Positions 39,963-48,482 of a stretch of 64,000 nt of DNA are shown in pieces (position 1 is the stretch's first letter; the number at the start of each line of letters is the position of its first letter). Both the position numbers and the translations under genes were made by a program. The stretch is from Haliea alexandrii (GTDB taxonomy: Bacteria; Pseudomonadota; Gammaproteobacteria; Pseudomonadales; Halieaceae): NCBI RefSeq assembly GCF_003719295.1, contig NZ_RFLW01000002.1, forward strand, positions 610,763 through 674,762, read 5' to 3'. Below the pieces are notes generated by a model, which saw nothing but the letters and a program-made list of their open reading frames with translations, was not told the DNA's origin and did not search any database.

Positions 39963-40901
39963 ATGGTACTACGCCCCGCGTTTTTGCGCGCACCCTGGTT
40001 TCACTTTCTGCTGCTCGGTGTGGTGCTGTATTTCGCCCAGATGCAATTGTTTCCGCCGCCCAAGCCGGTTGTCGGTCCGCTGCCGCAGGCGCGCATCGAC
40101 ACACTCATTACCCAGTGGGTGGCACTGACGGGGCGCTCGCCGGAACCTGCAGAAGTGCAGCGCATGACGCGCAATGAACTGGAACAGGACATGCTGTTCC
40201 AGCATGCGCTGGGACTGGAATTGCACCGCCACGACCCGGTAGTGCAGCAACGGTTACTGCTGAACATGCGTTTTCTTGGCCTGGCCGACCCGGCCGCTGA
40301 TGACGAGGCGCTGTTCGAAGAGGCACTGGCAATGCGCCTGCACCTGGGTGACGAGGTTGTGCGGCGGCGCATGATCCAGGTAATGGAGCAGCTGATACTC
40401 GCCAGTAACCCGCCCGCAGCACCCACGGACGCAGAAATTCAGGCTGATTTTGCAGCCCGCACTGCGGAGCTAGAGCGACCGCCCCGCTACTCGCTGCAGC
40501 ACATTTACTTCAACCGCGAGCGCGAACCGGAGGTCCCGGCACTGGCACAACGCCTGCGCAAAGAGCGCATGACACCGGCGGATGCGCTGCCATTGAGCTC
40601 GCCGTTTCTGCACGGGCACGCCTTTCGCAACCAGACGCCGGAGCAGCTGGCACGGCTGTTCGGCGCTGTATTTGTCGACAAACTGACCTCGGAAAGTGCG
40701 GAAACGGACACCTGGATTGGTCCGCTGCGCTCGGCCTTTGGCCTGCACCTGGTGTGGCTGGATGCCTTTGCGCCAGCGCGCCCTGCACAGCTGGAAGACG
40801 TCCGCGGACAACTGTCCAGGGATCTCTCGCAACAGGCGCGCAGCCGTGCCCTGCAAGTCGGGATCGAGCGCCTCGCCACAACCTACGAGTTCCGCCTGTG
40901 A
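39963..40901 (+). CDS. Membrane-anchored parvulin-type peptidyl-prolyl isomerase
   Basis: A 312-residue protein with an N-terminal membrane anchor (APWFHFLLLGVVLYFAQMQLF). A helical SurA-like chaperone region and a parvulin (PpiC) domain follow, ending TWIGPLRSAFGLHLVWLDAF. The central parvulin strand is degenerate, so catalysis is not assured. Its TGA overlaps the GTG of the HupE/UreJ gene (GTGA), showing translational coupling. It probably acts in the periplasm as a folding helper for the partner or its substrates. Confidence 0.82.
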   Translation: MVLRPAFLRAPWFHFLLLGVVLYFAQMQLFPPPKPVVGPLPQARIDTLITQWVALTGRSPEPAEVQRMTRNELEQDMLFQHALGLELHRHDPVVQQRLLLNMRFLGLADPAADDEALFEEALAMRLHLGDEVVRRRMIQVMEQLILASNPPAAPTDAEIQADFAARTAELERPPRYSLQHIYFNREREPEVPALAQRLRKERMTPADALPLSSPFLHGHAFRNQTPEQLARLFGAVFVDKLTSESAETDTWIGPLRSAFGLHLVWLDAFAPARPAQLEDVRGQLSRDLSQQARSRALQVGIERLATTYEFRL

Positions 40902-41911
40902 GAATAAATCCCTGCCCGTTACTTACCCTCTGTGCGCTGCTCGCATTGTGCTTGCTACCCGGCGCCGCCCAGGCACACCGCTTTGCCCCGACGCTGCTGC
41001 AGCTCACCGAGCTCGACTCAGGAAACTACAATGTAGTGTGGAAAACACCCGCACAAACCAATAGTCCGGTACCCCTCGCACCGGTGTGGCCTGAGCGCTG
41101 CCGCGTGCTCTCCACCAGCCCCACGCAACCGGAGGGTACCGGGCTGGTGACCAGCCTGCAGCTCGCATGCAGCGGTGATGGGCGCGCACGCCTGGTGGGA
41201 GAACGCCTGGCCGTTGACGGGCTAGCCGCCAACCAGGCCTCCGTGATGTTGATGCTGAACCTGCAGGATGGCCGTCAGTACCAGCAGGTGCTGACGGCCG
41301 AGCAGCCCTCGTTTAAGGTGCCTGAGGCACCGAGCGCTGCGCGCGTGATGGGTGAGTACAGCGTACTCGGCATGGATCATATATGGCGGGGTATCGACCA
41401 CCTGCTATTCGTATTCGGCCTTCTACTGCTGGTGGGGGGCGGCACGCGTCTGCTCTGGACCATCACCGCGTTTACCGTTGGGCACAGCATCACCCTGTCG
41501 CTGGTGACGCTCGGGTTTCTCAATTACCCGGTAGCGCTGGTGGAATTCACCATTGCCTTGAGCATCTTCTGGCTGGCGCTGGCACTCACCTCCCCCAATC
41601 AGAACAGTCTGTCGCGGCAACACCCGTGGTGGCTGGCGGGCGGGTTTGGCCTGTTGCACGGCATGGGTTTCGCAGGTGCGTTGGCCGCCACTGGCTTGCC
41701 AGAGGGTAACCTGCCACTCGCTCTGTTGTTTTTCAATGTGGGTATCGAAGCCGGGCAAATTGCCTTTATCGCCGTGGTGCTCCTTTTGTGGTGGCTGCTG
41801 CGCCGCGCTATTGCACCCTGGCGGGAGCGCCTGGAGCCGGTGCCGATTTACCTGCTGGGTGGCCTCTCGGCCATGTGGTGTATCGAACGCGGGCTGGAAG
41901 TCGTCGCCTGA
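40898..41911 (+). CDS. HupE/UreJ-family membrane protein with periplasmic domain
   Basis: A 337-residue protein. The GTG start at 40898 overlaps the PPIase stop and gives a clean signal peptide (LLTLCALLALCLLPGAAQA-HRF); the frame also runs further upstream inside the PPIase gene. An extracytoplasmic beta-rich domain (to residue 150) precedes six or seven TM helices with the HupE/UreJ signature GMDHIWRGIDHLLFVFGLLL, TAFTVGHSITLSLV, and GFGLLHGMGFAGAL. HupE/UreJ proteins move nickel or cobalt, but this long form with a leader domain is of unknown substrate. Confidence 0.85.
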   Translation: MRINPCPLLTLCALLALCLLPGAAQAHRFAPTLLQLTELDSGNYNVVWKTPAQTNSPVPLAPVWPERCRVLSTSPTQPEGTGLVTSLQLACSGDGRARLVGERLAVDGLAANQASVMLMLNLQDGRQYQQVLTAEQPSFKVPEAPSAARVMGEYSVLGMDHIWRGIDHLLFVFGLLLLVGGGTRLLWTITAFTVGHSITLSLVTLGFLNYPVALVEFTIALSIFWLALALTSPNQNSLSRQHPWWLAGGFGLLHGMGFAGALAATGLPEGNLPLALLFFNVGIEAGQIAFIAVVLLLWWLLRRAIAPWRERLEPVPIYLLGGLSAMWCIERGLEVVA

Positions 41912-41922
41912 AAGGTGGCTGC

Positions 41923-41949
41923 AAAACCGCCAACCCACAGGGTTGGCGG
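41923..41949 (-). terminator. Hairpin terminator between convergent genes
   Basis: A perfect 10-bp stem, CCGCCAACCC (41927-41936) and GGGTTGGCGG (41940-41949), has a 3-base loop. On the minus strand it is followed by TTTT, so it mainly ends the SnoaL-like/SDR transcript. It may also slow transcripts from the HupE gene. Confidence 0.8.
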
Positions 41950-41958
41950 CGAGGCGTC

Positions 41959-42378
41959 CTAACCGAACGACGGTGGCGTGATCTCGCGCTCGTCCTGCCA
42001 GACGACGTTGAGGTCACGCGACAGGTAGCGCGCGCCTTCAGCACGCACCTCAATCACGTCCTGATAGCGAATACCCATATCGAGGCAGAAGGAGCGACCT
42101 TCGCGCTGGAAGAAATGCGATGCCACGCAGTAGGTTTCCCCGCGGTAGCGATCACCTTCCCATTCACCCGCTACCTGCCCCACCAGGTGGAACGTGCGCT
42201 CAAACTGGCGCAGGAATTCCAGATTCCCGATGAAAACCTCACGTGACGGCGCAGCAAAGCCTGGGCCCTGCTGCGTGAACTCGGGCCACATCAGGGTTTC
42301 CATCACCGCAAACTCCCGGTCATCTACCGCTTTTGCATAGGCGGCGGCGAGGCGAGCTGGCGCGTGCTCCCGGCTCAC
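41959..42378 (-). CDS. SnoaL/NTF2-like protein
   Basis: A 139-residue soluble protein with the cone-shaped NTF2/SnoaL fold: LAAAYAKAVDDREFAVMETLMWPEF, then VFIGNLEFLRQFERTFHLVGQ and GETYCVASHFFQREGRSFCLDMGIRYQDVIEV, ending in a Trp/Asp strand. Such proteins bind small hydrophobic ligands or act as isomerases or hydrolases. The start overlaps the upstream SDR gene by 4 bases (ATGA), so the two act in one unit. Substrate unknown. Confidence 0.8.
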   Translation of the reverse strand: MSREHAPARLAAAYAKAVDDREFAVMETLMWPEFTQQGPGFAAPSREVFIGNLEFLRQFERTFHLVGQVAGEWEGDRYRGETYCVASHFFQREGRSFCLDMGIRYQDVIEVRAEGARYLSRDLNVVWQDEREITPPSFG

Positions 42379-43283
42379 TTCGCTGCCTCGAAACTGGCAA
42401 CAATGGCGGCGATTTCAGCGCGAATACGGCCCGTGCCATAGCCCAGCTCTTTAACCCCTTCCGGTGCGTAACTGACGGTTGCGTTGCGCCCCGCGAACAT
42501 AATCATGTCGGGCATGAGCGGGTGCTCGTCGCTGCGCACCTCCAGGTCCTGCGGATTGCCGGCTTCTTCACACCACATCTCGAAGTAGGCTTTCCAGGTG
42601 AGGTTCTCATCGCCTACCAGGTAGGCACGCCCGGCTTCACCGTGTTCCAGTGCGCCCTGCACCGCCTCCGCAAGAGACGCCGAAGTAATGTGGTTGGTAC
42701 CCCCTTCAGGGGCAAACACCGGTACGCCCTCCATCAGGCCTTTGGCGTAGAGGTAGTTGTAGTAGAGGTGTGGGATCTCCAGACCCGGCAGATGGCCGAG
42801 TACAAACGGTGCATTCAGGCTGCACACCGCAAAGCTGTGATCGCTCATGGCGCGGATGGCATCGTCAGCCAGCTTGCGCGAACGCACATAGGGGCTGGTG
42901 GCGACTTTTTCCGGTGCCACCTGCGGGTAGAACGTGCCGATGTAGGCCACGCGCTTGATACCGGCAGCCTTGGCAGCGGCGAAGAAGCGCGGAATGCCCT
43001 CCGTGTTGTAGCGCGTATAGAAGGCTTCCTCGGTCACCGAACCATCCTGCGGTACTTGCCGAATGTCCACGCCGGCCGCGAACACCAGCCAGTCGAATCC
43101 TTCCAGGCGGCCATCCGCTACGTCATCTTCAACATAGTGTGTGGCAATGAACGGCAGCTCTGCCAGTGCAGGCACCTTGGAGGGAGAACGTGCCATGATC
43201 GTTACCTCATGCCCTGCCTGCGCCAGATGCAATGCGGCGTGGCCGCCAATCAACCCGGTTCCGCCTACCACCAGTACTCGCAT
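42375..43283 (-). CDS. NAD(P)-dependent epimerase/dehydratase (extended SDR)
   Basis: A 302-residue enzyme from the ATG at 43283, with GAGGAGAA upstream; the frame extends to 43385 without support. The nucleotide-binding motif is MRVLVVGGTGLIGGHAAL. Further features are VADGRLEGFDWLVFAAGVD, AAGIKRVAYIGTFY and KLADDAIRA. The usual YxxxK pair is not obvious, so it may be an atypical member. It is coupled to the SnoaL-like gene, suggesting a shared small-molecule (for example steroid or polyketide) pathway. Confidence 0.83.
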   Translation of the reverse strand: MRVLVVGGTGLIGGHAALHLAQAGHEVTIMARSPSKVPALAELPFIATHYVEDDVADGRLEGFDWLVFAAGVDIRQVPQDGSVTEEAFYTRYNTEGIPRFFAAAKAAGIKRVAYIGTFYPQVAPEKVATSPYVRSRKLADDAIRAMSDHSFAVCSLNAPFVLGHLPGLEIPHLYYNYLYAKGLMEGVPVFAPEGGTNHITSASLAEAVQGALEHGEAGRAYLVGDENLTWKAYFEMWCEEAGNPQDLEVRSDEHPLMPDMIMFAGRNATVSYAPEGVKELGYGTGRIRAEIAAIVASFEAAK

Positions 43284-43670
43284 GTCGTTCTCCTCAATTG
43301 CCAATAGTGCGGCCATCCCGAAACGTGGCCCGCCGTGACCCGGGAGTGTACCGGCTGGGAAAGCACGGGGGTAAGCCTCGACCACCGCCTACCGTGTTCA
43401 GCCGCTTAAAAGTGCCTGTGAGACTGCCATGTTGAACAACGGCCCGGGGCGCTTACGGGCAATTCGCGCGTAGGCCTCATCCACCGACGACGCATCGCCC
43501 GAGGCATCACCGATCTGTCCGCACCCGGCACGCGTATAATAACCGCTTGATTTCTATGGCTATCATTGAATCAAGATAGAGCGGAAAACCTTGGAATCGG
43601 GGAACTTCGCCACTATTATGGGTCAAAGAAATGTTCGCACCTCGAGTGCACAGCAATGGAGCGGTAAACG
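43284..43670. other. Divergent intergenic region between the SDR gene and yccA
   Basis: About 390 bases. An inverted repeat CTTGATT...AATCAAG lies at about 43547-43576, and a TATAAT-like hexamer is near 43534-43539. It should hold promoters for both neighbours, but I cannot assign -35/-10 pairs with confidence. No gene is seen. Confidence 0.45.
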
Positions 43671-44345
43671 ATGCAACAGAAGAGCATGTACAACGTGAAT
43701 ACGGCGGGCATGGATTCGTTGGTCAACACCAACAAGGTGCTGAGGAACACCTACATGCTGCTCGGCATGACCCTGCTGTTCAGTGCAGTCACAGCGGGCA
43801 TCTCAATGGCCGTCGGGCTGCCACAGGGTGCCGCCCTGGTACTGATGCTGGTGGGCTTTGGCCTGCTGTTTGTGGTTCACAAGATGGCAGACACCAGCAA
43901 GGGCTTGCTGGCCATTTTTGCCTTCACCGGCGTGATGGGTGCCTCTATCGGCCCAATGCTGAACTTCTATCTGTCCATGCCCGGTGGTCCCGCCCTGGTC
44001 ATGCAGGCGCTGGCCGGCACGGCAATCGTCTTCTTCGGGCTTTCGGCCTACGCCCTGACCACACGCAAAGACTTCTCGTTCATGGGCGGCTTCCTCATGG
44101 TCGGGCTGATCGTGGCAGTAGTGGCCATGATCGCCAACATTTTCCTGGCCATTCCGGCGCTGTCGCTAACCATTTCAGCCGCCGTGATCATGATCATGTC
44201 CGGGCTGATCCTGTTTGACACCAGCCGCATCATCCACGGCGGTGAAACCAACTACATCCGCGCCACAGTGGGCCTTTACCTGAACATCTACAATCTGTTC
44301 GTGCACATGCTGTCCCTGCTCACCGCGCTTGGCGGCGATGACTGA
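43671..44345 (+). CDS. yccA: Bax inhibitor-1/YccA-family membrane protein
   Basis: A seven-TM inner-membrane protein of 224 residues. The BI-1 pattern is clear: VLRNTYMLLGMTLLFSAVTA, ALAGTAIVFFGLSAYALTTRKDFSFMG, and the C-terminal MIMSGLILFDTSRIIHGGETNYIRATVGLYLNIYNLF. The E. coli relative YccA modulates the FtsH protease. Translation may start at the first ATG or at the one at 43686. It directly precedes tusDCBE with a terminator between, an arrangement common in gammaproteobacteria. Confidence 0.93.
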   Translation: MQQKSMYNVNTAGMDSLVNTNKVLRNTYMLLGMTLLFSAVTAGISMAVGLPQGAALVLMLVGFGLLFVVHKMADTSKGLLAIFAFTGVMGASIGPMLNFYLSMPGGPALVMQALAGTAIVFFGLSAYALTTRKDFSFMGGFLMVGLIVAVVAMIANIFLAIPALSLTISAAVIMIMSGLILFDTSRIIHGGETNYIRATVGLYLNIYNLFVHMLSLLTALGGDD

Positions 44346-44368
44346 GCCCAGCCATACTGCAGCCACCC

Positions 44369-44394
44369 AACCCCGGCTCCTGCCGGGGTTTTTT
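44369..44394 (+). terminator. Rho-independent terminator after yccA
   Basis: The 9-bp stem AACCCCGGC (44369-44377) and GCCGGGGTT (44382-44390) has a 4-base loop and six T (44389-44394). It ends only 15 bases before the tusD start. Confidence 0.92.
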
Positions 44395-44408
44395 GTTGGC
44401 CGCGCTGC

Positions 44409-44813
44409 ATGACCTTGCAGTATTGCCTGCTGGTGCTTACTGCCCCCGCGTCCGGGCACACCAGCCTCACGGCGGCGCGTTTCGCTGCCGCCCTCGTCGC
44501 ACGCGGGCACACGCTGTCGCGGGTGTTTTTTCTGGATAACGGCACCAGCAATGGCCTTGCCACGGCCATCACACCGCAGGATGAACGCAGTCCACAGCAG
44601 GCCTGGTCGGCGCTTGCCGATGCCAACGGCACAGAGCTGGTGCTCTGCGTCAGCTCCGCGGTGAAGCGCGGCCTGCTGGACAGTGCGGAAGCGCAGCGCC
44701 ACGGCTTCCCCGCCGCCACTGTTCACCCCGGTTTTACCCTGGGCGGATTGGGCCTGCTGGTGGAAGCCATGCAGTCCGCCGACCGGGTTGTCACCTTCGG
44801 CGCGCCCGCATGA
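44409..44813 (+). CDS. tusD: TusD, sulfur-relay sulfurtransferase subunit
   Basis: A 134-residue DsrE-like protein of the TusBCD complex, which passes sulfur from TusA to TusE for 2-thiouridine in tRNA. The active cysteine lies in LVLCVSSAVKRGLLD. The N-terminus YCLLVLTAPASGHTSLTAAR and the C-terminus LGGLGLLVEAMQSADRVVTFG fit the family. Its TGA overlaps the tusC ATG by 4 bases. First gene of tusDCBE. Confidence 0.93.
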   Translation: MTLQYCLLVLTAPASGHTSLTAARFAAALVARGHTLSRVFFLDNGTSNGLATAITPQDERSPQQAWSALADANGTELVLCVSSAVKRGLLDSAEAQRHGFPAATVHPGFTLGGLGLLVEAMQSADRVVTFGAPA

Positions 44814-45181
44814 AGGCCGCTGCACAAGGGGGCGTTCTGGTAGTCACCCGACACCCTCAGCCAGGCCGCAGCCTCGCGCGCAGTGCGCTCGATACCGCGT
44901 TGGCCACCGCCGCCTTTGAGCAACCGGTCAACCTGCTGTTTCTCGGTGCCGGCGTGCTGCAACTGCTGCCGGAGCAGGACAGCTCCGGCGTGGGCGTGCG
45001 CAACCTGCGCAAGGTCATCGACTCCATGCCGCTTTACGATATGGAGCACTGCTACGTGGATGCCGAGGCTGCGGCACGCGCCGGGCTCACGGCAACAGAC
45101 CTGCCACCGGGAGCCATTCTGGTTGATCACAAGGCCCTGCGCGCGCTGTTCGACAACCACCGACACATACTCGGCTTCTGA
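44810..45181 (+). CDS. tusC: TusC, sulfur-relay subunit
   Basis: A 123-residue DsrF-like subunit of the TusBCD hexamer. Features: VLVVTRHPQPGRSLARSALDTALATAAFEQ, LLFLGAGVLQLLPEQDSS, RNLRKVIDSMPLYDMEHCYVD. The length and order between tusD and tusB agree with the family. The protein is structural or regulatory in the complex, and the catalytic Cys belongs to TusD. Confidence 0.92.
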   Translation: MKAAAQGGVLVVTRHPQPGRSLARSALDTALATAAFEQPVNLLFLGAGVLQLLPEQDSSGVGVRNLRKVIDSMPLYDMEHCYVDAEAAARAGLTATDLPPGAILVDHKALRALFDNHRHILGF

Positions 45182-45183
45182 CC

Positions 45184-45474
45184 ATGCTGCATACGCTCAA
45201 TTGCAGCCCCGGCCATCCTGCAGTGCAGGACTGCATCACGTTGTTGCAGCAAGAGGATGCCCTGCTCCTGCTGGGAGACGGTGTCTATATCGCGCTGGAG
45301 AACAGCCAGAGCTGGCAGGCACTGCAGGCGAGCGGCGCCACACTGCATGTGCTGGAGCCCGATGCCAGCGCCGCAGGGGTAAAACACCGCCTGGCGCCCT
45401 GCTTCACGCTGGTAGACGATGCCGGTTTCGTTGCCTTGAGCGAGTTACACGCGCAGCAAATGGCTTGGTACTAG
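45184..45474 (+). CDS. tusB: TusB, sulfur-relay subunit
   Basis: A 96-residue DsrH-like subunit. Features: MLHTLNCSPGHPAVQDC, DALLLLGDGVYIALEN, LHVLEPDASAAGVK, and the C-terminal FVALSELHAQQMAWY, with the typical terminal tryptophan. It starts 2 bases after the tusC stop. It completes the TusBCD heterohexamer. Confidence 0.92.
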   Translation: MLHTLNCSPGHPAVQDCITLLQQEDALLLLGDGVYIALENSQSWQALQASGATLHVLEPDASAAGVKHRLAPCFTLVDDAGFVALSELHAQQMAWY

Positions 45475-45482
45475 GCTCAGCC

Positions 45483-45800
45483 ATGCTACCCGCTACCGCG
45501 TTCAACCCCGAGGGCTTCCTCAATGACCTGTCCGCATGGACACCTGCCGTTGCGGAGCAAATGGCTGCAGCGGAAGGTATTGTGCTGACCCCGGCCCACT
45601 GGGAAGTGCTTCACCTGCTGCGCGACTACTACCAGCAATTCGACAGTTCACCCGCCATGCGCCCACTGGTGAAGTGGGTCCGCATCAACCTGGGTGAAAG
45701 CTGCGGCCGCAGCGTTTACCTGCTGTCATTGTTTCCCGGCTCACCGGCCAAGATTGCCAGCAAGATCGCCGGCCTGCCCAAACCCGATAACTGCCTGTAA
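45483..45800 (+). CDS. tusE: TusE/DsrC-like sulfur carrier
   Basis: A 105-residue protein that takes sulfur from TusD and delivers it to MnmA. The DsrC-family C-terminus is intact: VRINLGESCGRSVYLLSLFPGSPAKIASKIAGLPKPDNCL, here spanning residues 66-105, with the swinging penultimate Cys in GLPKPDNC. The N-terminus (FNPEGFLNDLSAWTPAVAEQ) also fits. It starts 8 bases after tusB. A longer upstream frame exists but overlaps tusC and tusB. Confidence 0.93.
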   Translation: MLPATAFNPEGFLNDLSAWTPAVAEQMAAAEGIVLTPAHWEVLHLLRDYYQQFDSSPAMRPLVKWVRINLGESCGRSVYLLSLFPGSPAKIASKIAGLPKPDNCL

Positions 45801-45823
45801 CCCCAGCGCCACGAGACCTATTC

Positions 45824-46918
45824 ATGCCCCTCTCCCACATCGATCCGGCAAACTATGACGCCCTGCTGGCAGCCAAAGTGGCGCGCACTTGCGAGCAGCT
45901 GGCACCTTTCACTGCATCGGCACCCACCGTCATTCCGTCTCCGCCCGAGGCCTTTCGCATGCGCGCGGAGTTTCGCGTGTGGCACAACGGCGATGCGCTG
46001 GACTACGTCATGTTCCCACCCGGGGAGCCACAGAACCCGGTCGTCATCACCCGCTTCCCGATTGCCTGTGCCGCGATACAGGCACTCATGCCCGACCTGC
46101 TCGCCGCACTGCGCGCGCACACGGAACTCCGACGCAAACTGTTCCAGGTTGAATTCCTCAGTACCACCAGCGGCGAAACACTGGTGACACTGGCGTATCA
46201 CCGGCGCCTGGACGCCTCCTGGGAAACCGCGGCAGAAGCCCTGGCCGGGCAATTCAAGTTGGCGCTGGTGGGTCGCAGTCGCAAGCAGAAAGTGGTGGTT
46301 GGGCGTGACTACGTGACCGAAACCCTGCACGTCGCCGGGCGCGACTACCACTACCGGCAGTACGACCAGGCGTTCACCCAGCCCAATGCCGCGGTGAACC
46401 GGCAGATGATCGAATGGGCCTGTGCGAGTGTGACGGGGGAAGGCGGCGATCTATTGGAGCTGTATTGCGGCAACGGCAACTTCACCTTGCCGCTGTCACG
46501 CCACTTCAATCAGGTGCTGGCGACCGAGCTGGCCAAGACATCCATTCGCGCCGCCCAGTGGGGCATTGCAGCCAACCACATAGAGAACGTGGCCATGATC
46601 CGTTTGGCCGCGGAGGAAGTGACCCAGGCCATGAACGGTGAACGCGAATTCCGGCGCCTGGCCGACCTGCCACAGCCCCTGTCGGCGTATAAATTGAATA
46701 CGGTGTTCGTGGACCCACCGCGAGCGGGCCTGGACCCGGCGACCGTTGCCATGGTGCAGCGCTTCCCCACAATCGTCTACGTGTCCTGCAACCCGGCATC
46801 GCTGGCGGAGAACCTTGCCACGCTGTCACTGAGCCACGACATCAGCCGCTTTGCCCTGTTTGATCAGTTCCCCTACACGGCGCACATGGAATGCGGCGTG
46901 GTACTGCGCCGCCGGTAG
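45824..46918 (+). CDS. trmA: TrmA, tRNA (uracil-54 C5)-methyltransferase
   Basis: A 364-residue SAM-dependent enzyme that makes ribothymidine (m5U54) in tRNA. The N-terminal substrate-binding part has FRMRAEFRVWHNGDALDYVMF. The SAM motif is LLELYCGNGNFTLPLS, and the catalytic site VFVDPPRAGLDP is followed by the nucleophile Cys in YVSCNPASL, with a general-base Glu in HMECGVVL. Length matches E. coli TrmA (366). It lies 23 bases after tusE, so tRNA U54 and U34 modification genes are neighbours here. Confidence 0.95.
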   Translation: MPLSHIDPANYDALLAAKVARTCEQLAPFTASAPTVIPSPPEAFRMRAEFRVWHNGDALDYVMFPPGEPQNPVVITRFPIACAAIQALMPDLLAALRAHTELRRKLFQVEFLSTTSGETLVTLAYHRRLDASWETAAEALAGQFKLALVGRSRKQKVVVGRDYVTETLHVAGRDYHYRQYDQAFTQPNAAVNRQMIEWACASVTGEGGDLLELYCGNGNFTLPLSRHFNQVLATELAKTSIRAAQWGIAANHIENVAMIRLAAEEVTQAMNGEREFRRLADLPQPLSAYKLNTVFVDPPRAGLDPATVAMVQRFPTIVYVSCNPASLAENLATLSLSHDISRFALFDQFPYTAHMECGVVLRRR

Positions 46919-46923
46919 ATGCG

Positions 46924-47871
46924 CTAGCAGCGAATACCGAACGCCAGCAAACCTCGCCCCAGCACCTCATCCAGGCGCTCCACATCGGCCGCGTTGACCT
47001 CCAGATACCTCAGGCCCTCCGCCTTGCACACTTCCTTGTTGCGCAGGCGCGCGGCAAGCTTTGGCGGTGCCGCCTCATCGTCCCAGCAATCGATATACAC
47101 ACTGCCGGCAGGCAGGTAGAAGTCAGCCCACAGGGGTTCCTCCACCGGCAGCGCCCGACGTGTGGCGTGCGCCAACTGCGCCAAGTACAACCAGTTGCAC
47201 ACCACCGCCTGCAACGGACTTCCCGTTTGATGGCCATCGATGCCGCTGCAGGCGCTGCTTGCCTGTAAGCTGCGTGACTCAGGCTCAGTCTCCACCTGTG
47301 CAAAAAGATCCGGTTCCGCCGACTCGGGCGCCGCGCCAGCGTGCTCCGCGTCCCGATTCTGCTCCGCACATTCCGGTTGGCCGGACAGGCGCTCCAGCTC
47401 GCGGTGAATGACCGGGTGATCAACAATTTCATGCGGCCAGCTGACGTAAAATGCACCCGTGCTGTCGCTCTCCACCTGTTGCCCGCCCAGATGGCGGCCG
47501 AAATCAGTCAGCTCCCAGCCCAAAATACTGTGGCGTTGCAGGCCCAGTTCCGCGAGCGCGCGGTTCAGCTGTCGGGGCTGCAAGCGCGGGTAGTAACGCC
47601 GCATCTGGCTGGCGGTGATACGCTGATTGGATTCAATGGCGCTGAGCAAAGGGTGCTGCACAAGCGCACCGGGCCAGACGATGTACCGGCCGAAGCGTTT
47701 GCTGTCGCGATACGTGCCCCCTTCGTATTCGCCCTTTTGCGTGAGCAACCAGTTGTCCGCGTGGCGACGTATCCAGCCGTAGTCCTTCAGCGTCACAAAC
47801 AGCTGCTGCACCGGGATTTCCAGTGCGCGGGCCAGCGCGCTGGTGGACAGGCGCTCTTCTTCATGGCTCAT
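46924..47871 (-). CDS. Winged-helix protein with nuclease-like C-terminal domain
   Basis: A 315-residue protein. Residues 1-130 hold repeated winged-helix-like segments (STSALARALEIPVQQLFVTLKDYGWIRR; RITASQMRRYYPRLQPRQLNRALAELGL). A variable acidic linker follows (residues 165-210). The C-terminal domain, LQAVVCNWLYLAQLAHATRR, WADFYLPAGSVYIDCWD, and LRNKEVCKAEGLRYLEVNA, resembles restriction-like endonuclease folds with an ID...K core. Relatives are sometimes annotated vaguely. Its start overlaps the dUTPase stop by 4 bases, so the two are coupled. A DNA-related role is an inference. Confidence 0.65.
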   Translation of the reverse strand: MSHEEERLSTSALARALEIPVQQLFVTLKDYGWIRRHADNWLLTQKGEYEGGTYRDSKRFGRYIVWPGALVQHPLLSAIESNQRITASQMRRYYPRLQPRQLNRALAELGLQRHSILGWELTDFGRHLGGQQVESDSTGAFYVSWPHEIVDHPVIHRELERLSGQPECAEQNRDAEHAGAAPESAEPDLFAQVETEPESRSLQASSACSGIDGHQTGSPLQAVVCNWLYLAQLAHATRRALPVEEPLWADFYLPAGSVYIDCWDDEAAPPKLAARLRNKEVCKAEGLRYLEVNAADVERLDEVLGRGLLAFGIRC

Positions 47872-48482
47872 CGCGGCGCATCTGCTGCGGCGCCGGGGTA
47901 GCGTGCCTGCAACGCCGCGTAGACTTGGTCGGCATAATCGTCAGCCGCATTATCAAGCTCGGCCAGCACCTCCACGAGGTGTTCGTTGTCCTCGCGCCCC
48001 GCCCAGAGTTTCTGGTAGGTACCCGCCTGATAGCCGTGGTCCTGGCGGAAAAAATTGAGTACGTTCTTGCCCACATAGGCACTGTGCAGCTGGGTGAAAT
48101 CAAGCTCCGCTGCATGCATGAGCTCCCAAAATCGGCGCGGACAGAAACCCTGTGCTTGCAGCGCGTGCAAGGCCAGCGCTTCGGTGGCCTCGCGCACCCC
48201 CAGGCCCGCGGGACTGAAGCCTGCGAGCTCGGCTGCAATGTCCTCGGCTATCGCCTCAACCGTCTTGTCACCGGCGAACAATGCCGACAGCCCGAAGTGC
48301 CAGATGTCGATGACCTCCAGGCGCACCTGCTCCATATCGGGCGTCTGTTTTTTCCACCATTTGTAGCCGTAATGCTCGATCAGCTCGCCGCATTCGATCC
48401 ACAGCGCACGGTACCAGGCGAAATCCTGATCGATCCACTGGGGGTGAATACGGGTGTTCATCCGGTCCTGCATGGCCAGCAT
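47868..48482 (-). CDS. Dimeric (all-alpha) dUTP diphosphatase
   Basis: A 204-residue enzyme from the ATG at 48482; the true start may lie a few codons upstream because relatives begin before MLAMQDRMN. It splits dUTP to dUMP and pyrophosphate. The MazG-like metal site is clear: AWYRALWIECGELIEHYGYKWWKK (ExxE) and MEQVRLEVIDIWHFGLSALF (ExxD). Further on, KNVLNFFRQDHGYQAGTY fits the family. The open frame reaches 48827, but that part has no homology features. It is coupled to the winged-helix gene downstream. Confidence 0.88.
   Translation of the reverse strand: MLAMQDRMNTRIHPQWIDQDFAWYRALWIECGELIEHYGYKWWKKQTPDMEQVRLEVIDIWHFGLSALFAGDKTVEAIAEDIAAELAGFSPAGLGVREATEALALHALQAQGFCPRRFWELMHAAELDFTQLHSAYVGKNVLNFFRQDHGYQAGTYQKLWAGREDNEHLVEVLAELDNAADDYADQVYAALQARYPGAAADAPR

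Noticed and set aside
42333-43307. 324-residue plus-strand open frame opposite the SDR gene
   Set aside because: Antisense shadow; the minus-strand SDR has a full Rossmann fold and ribosome site.
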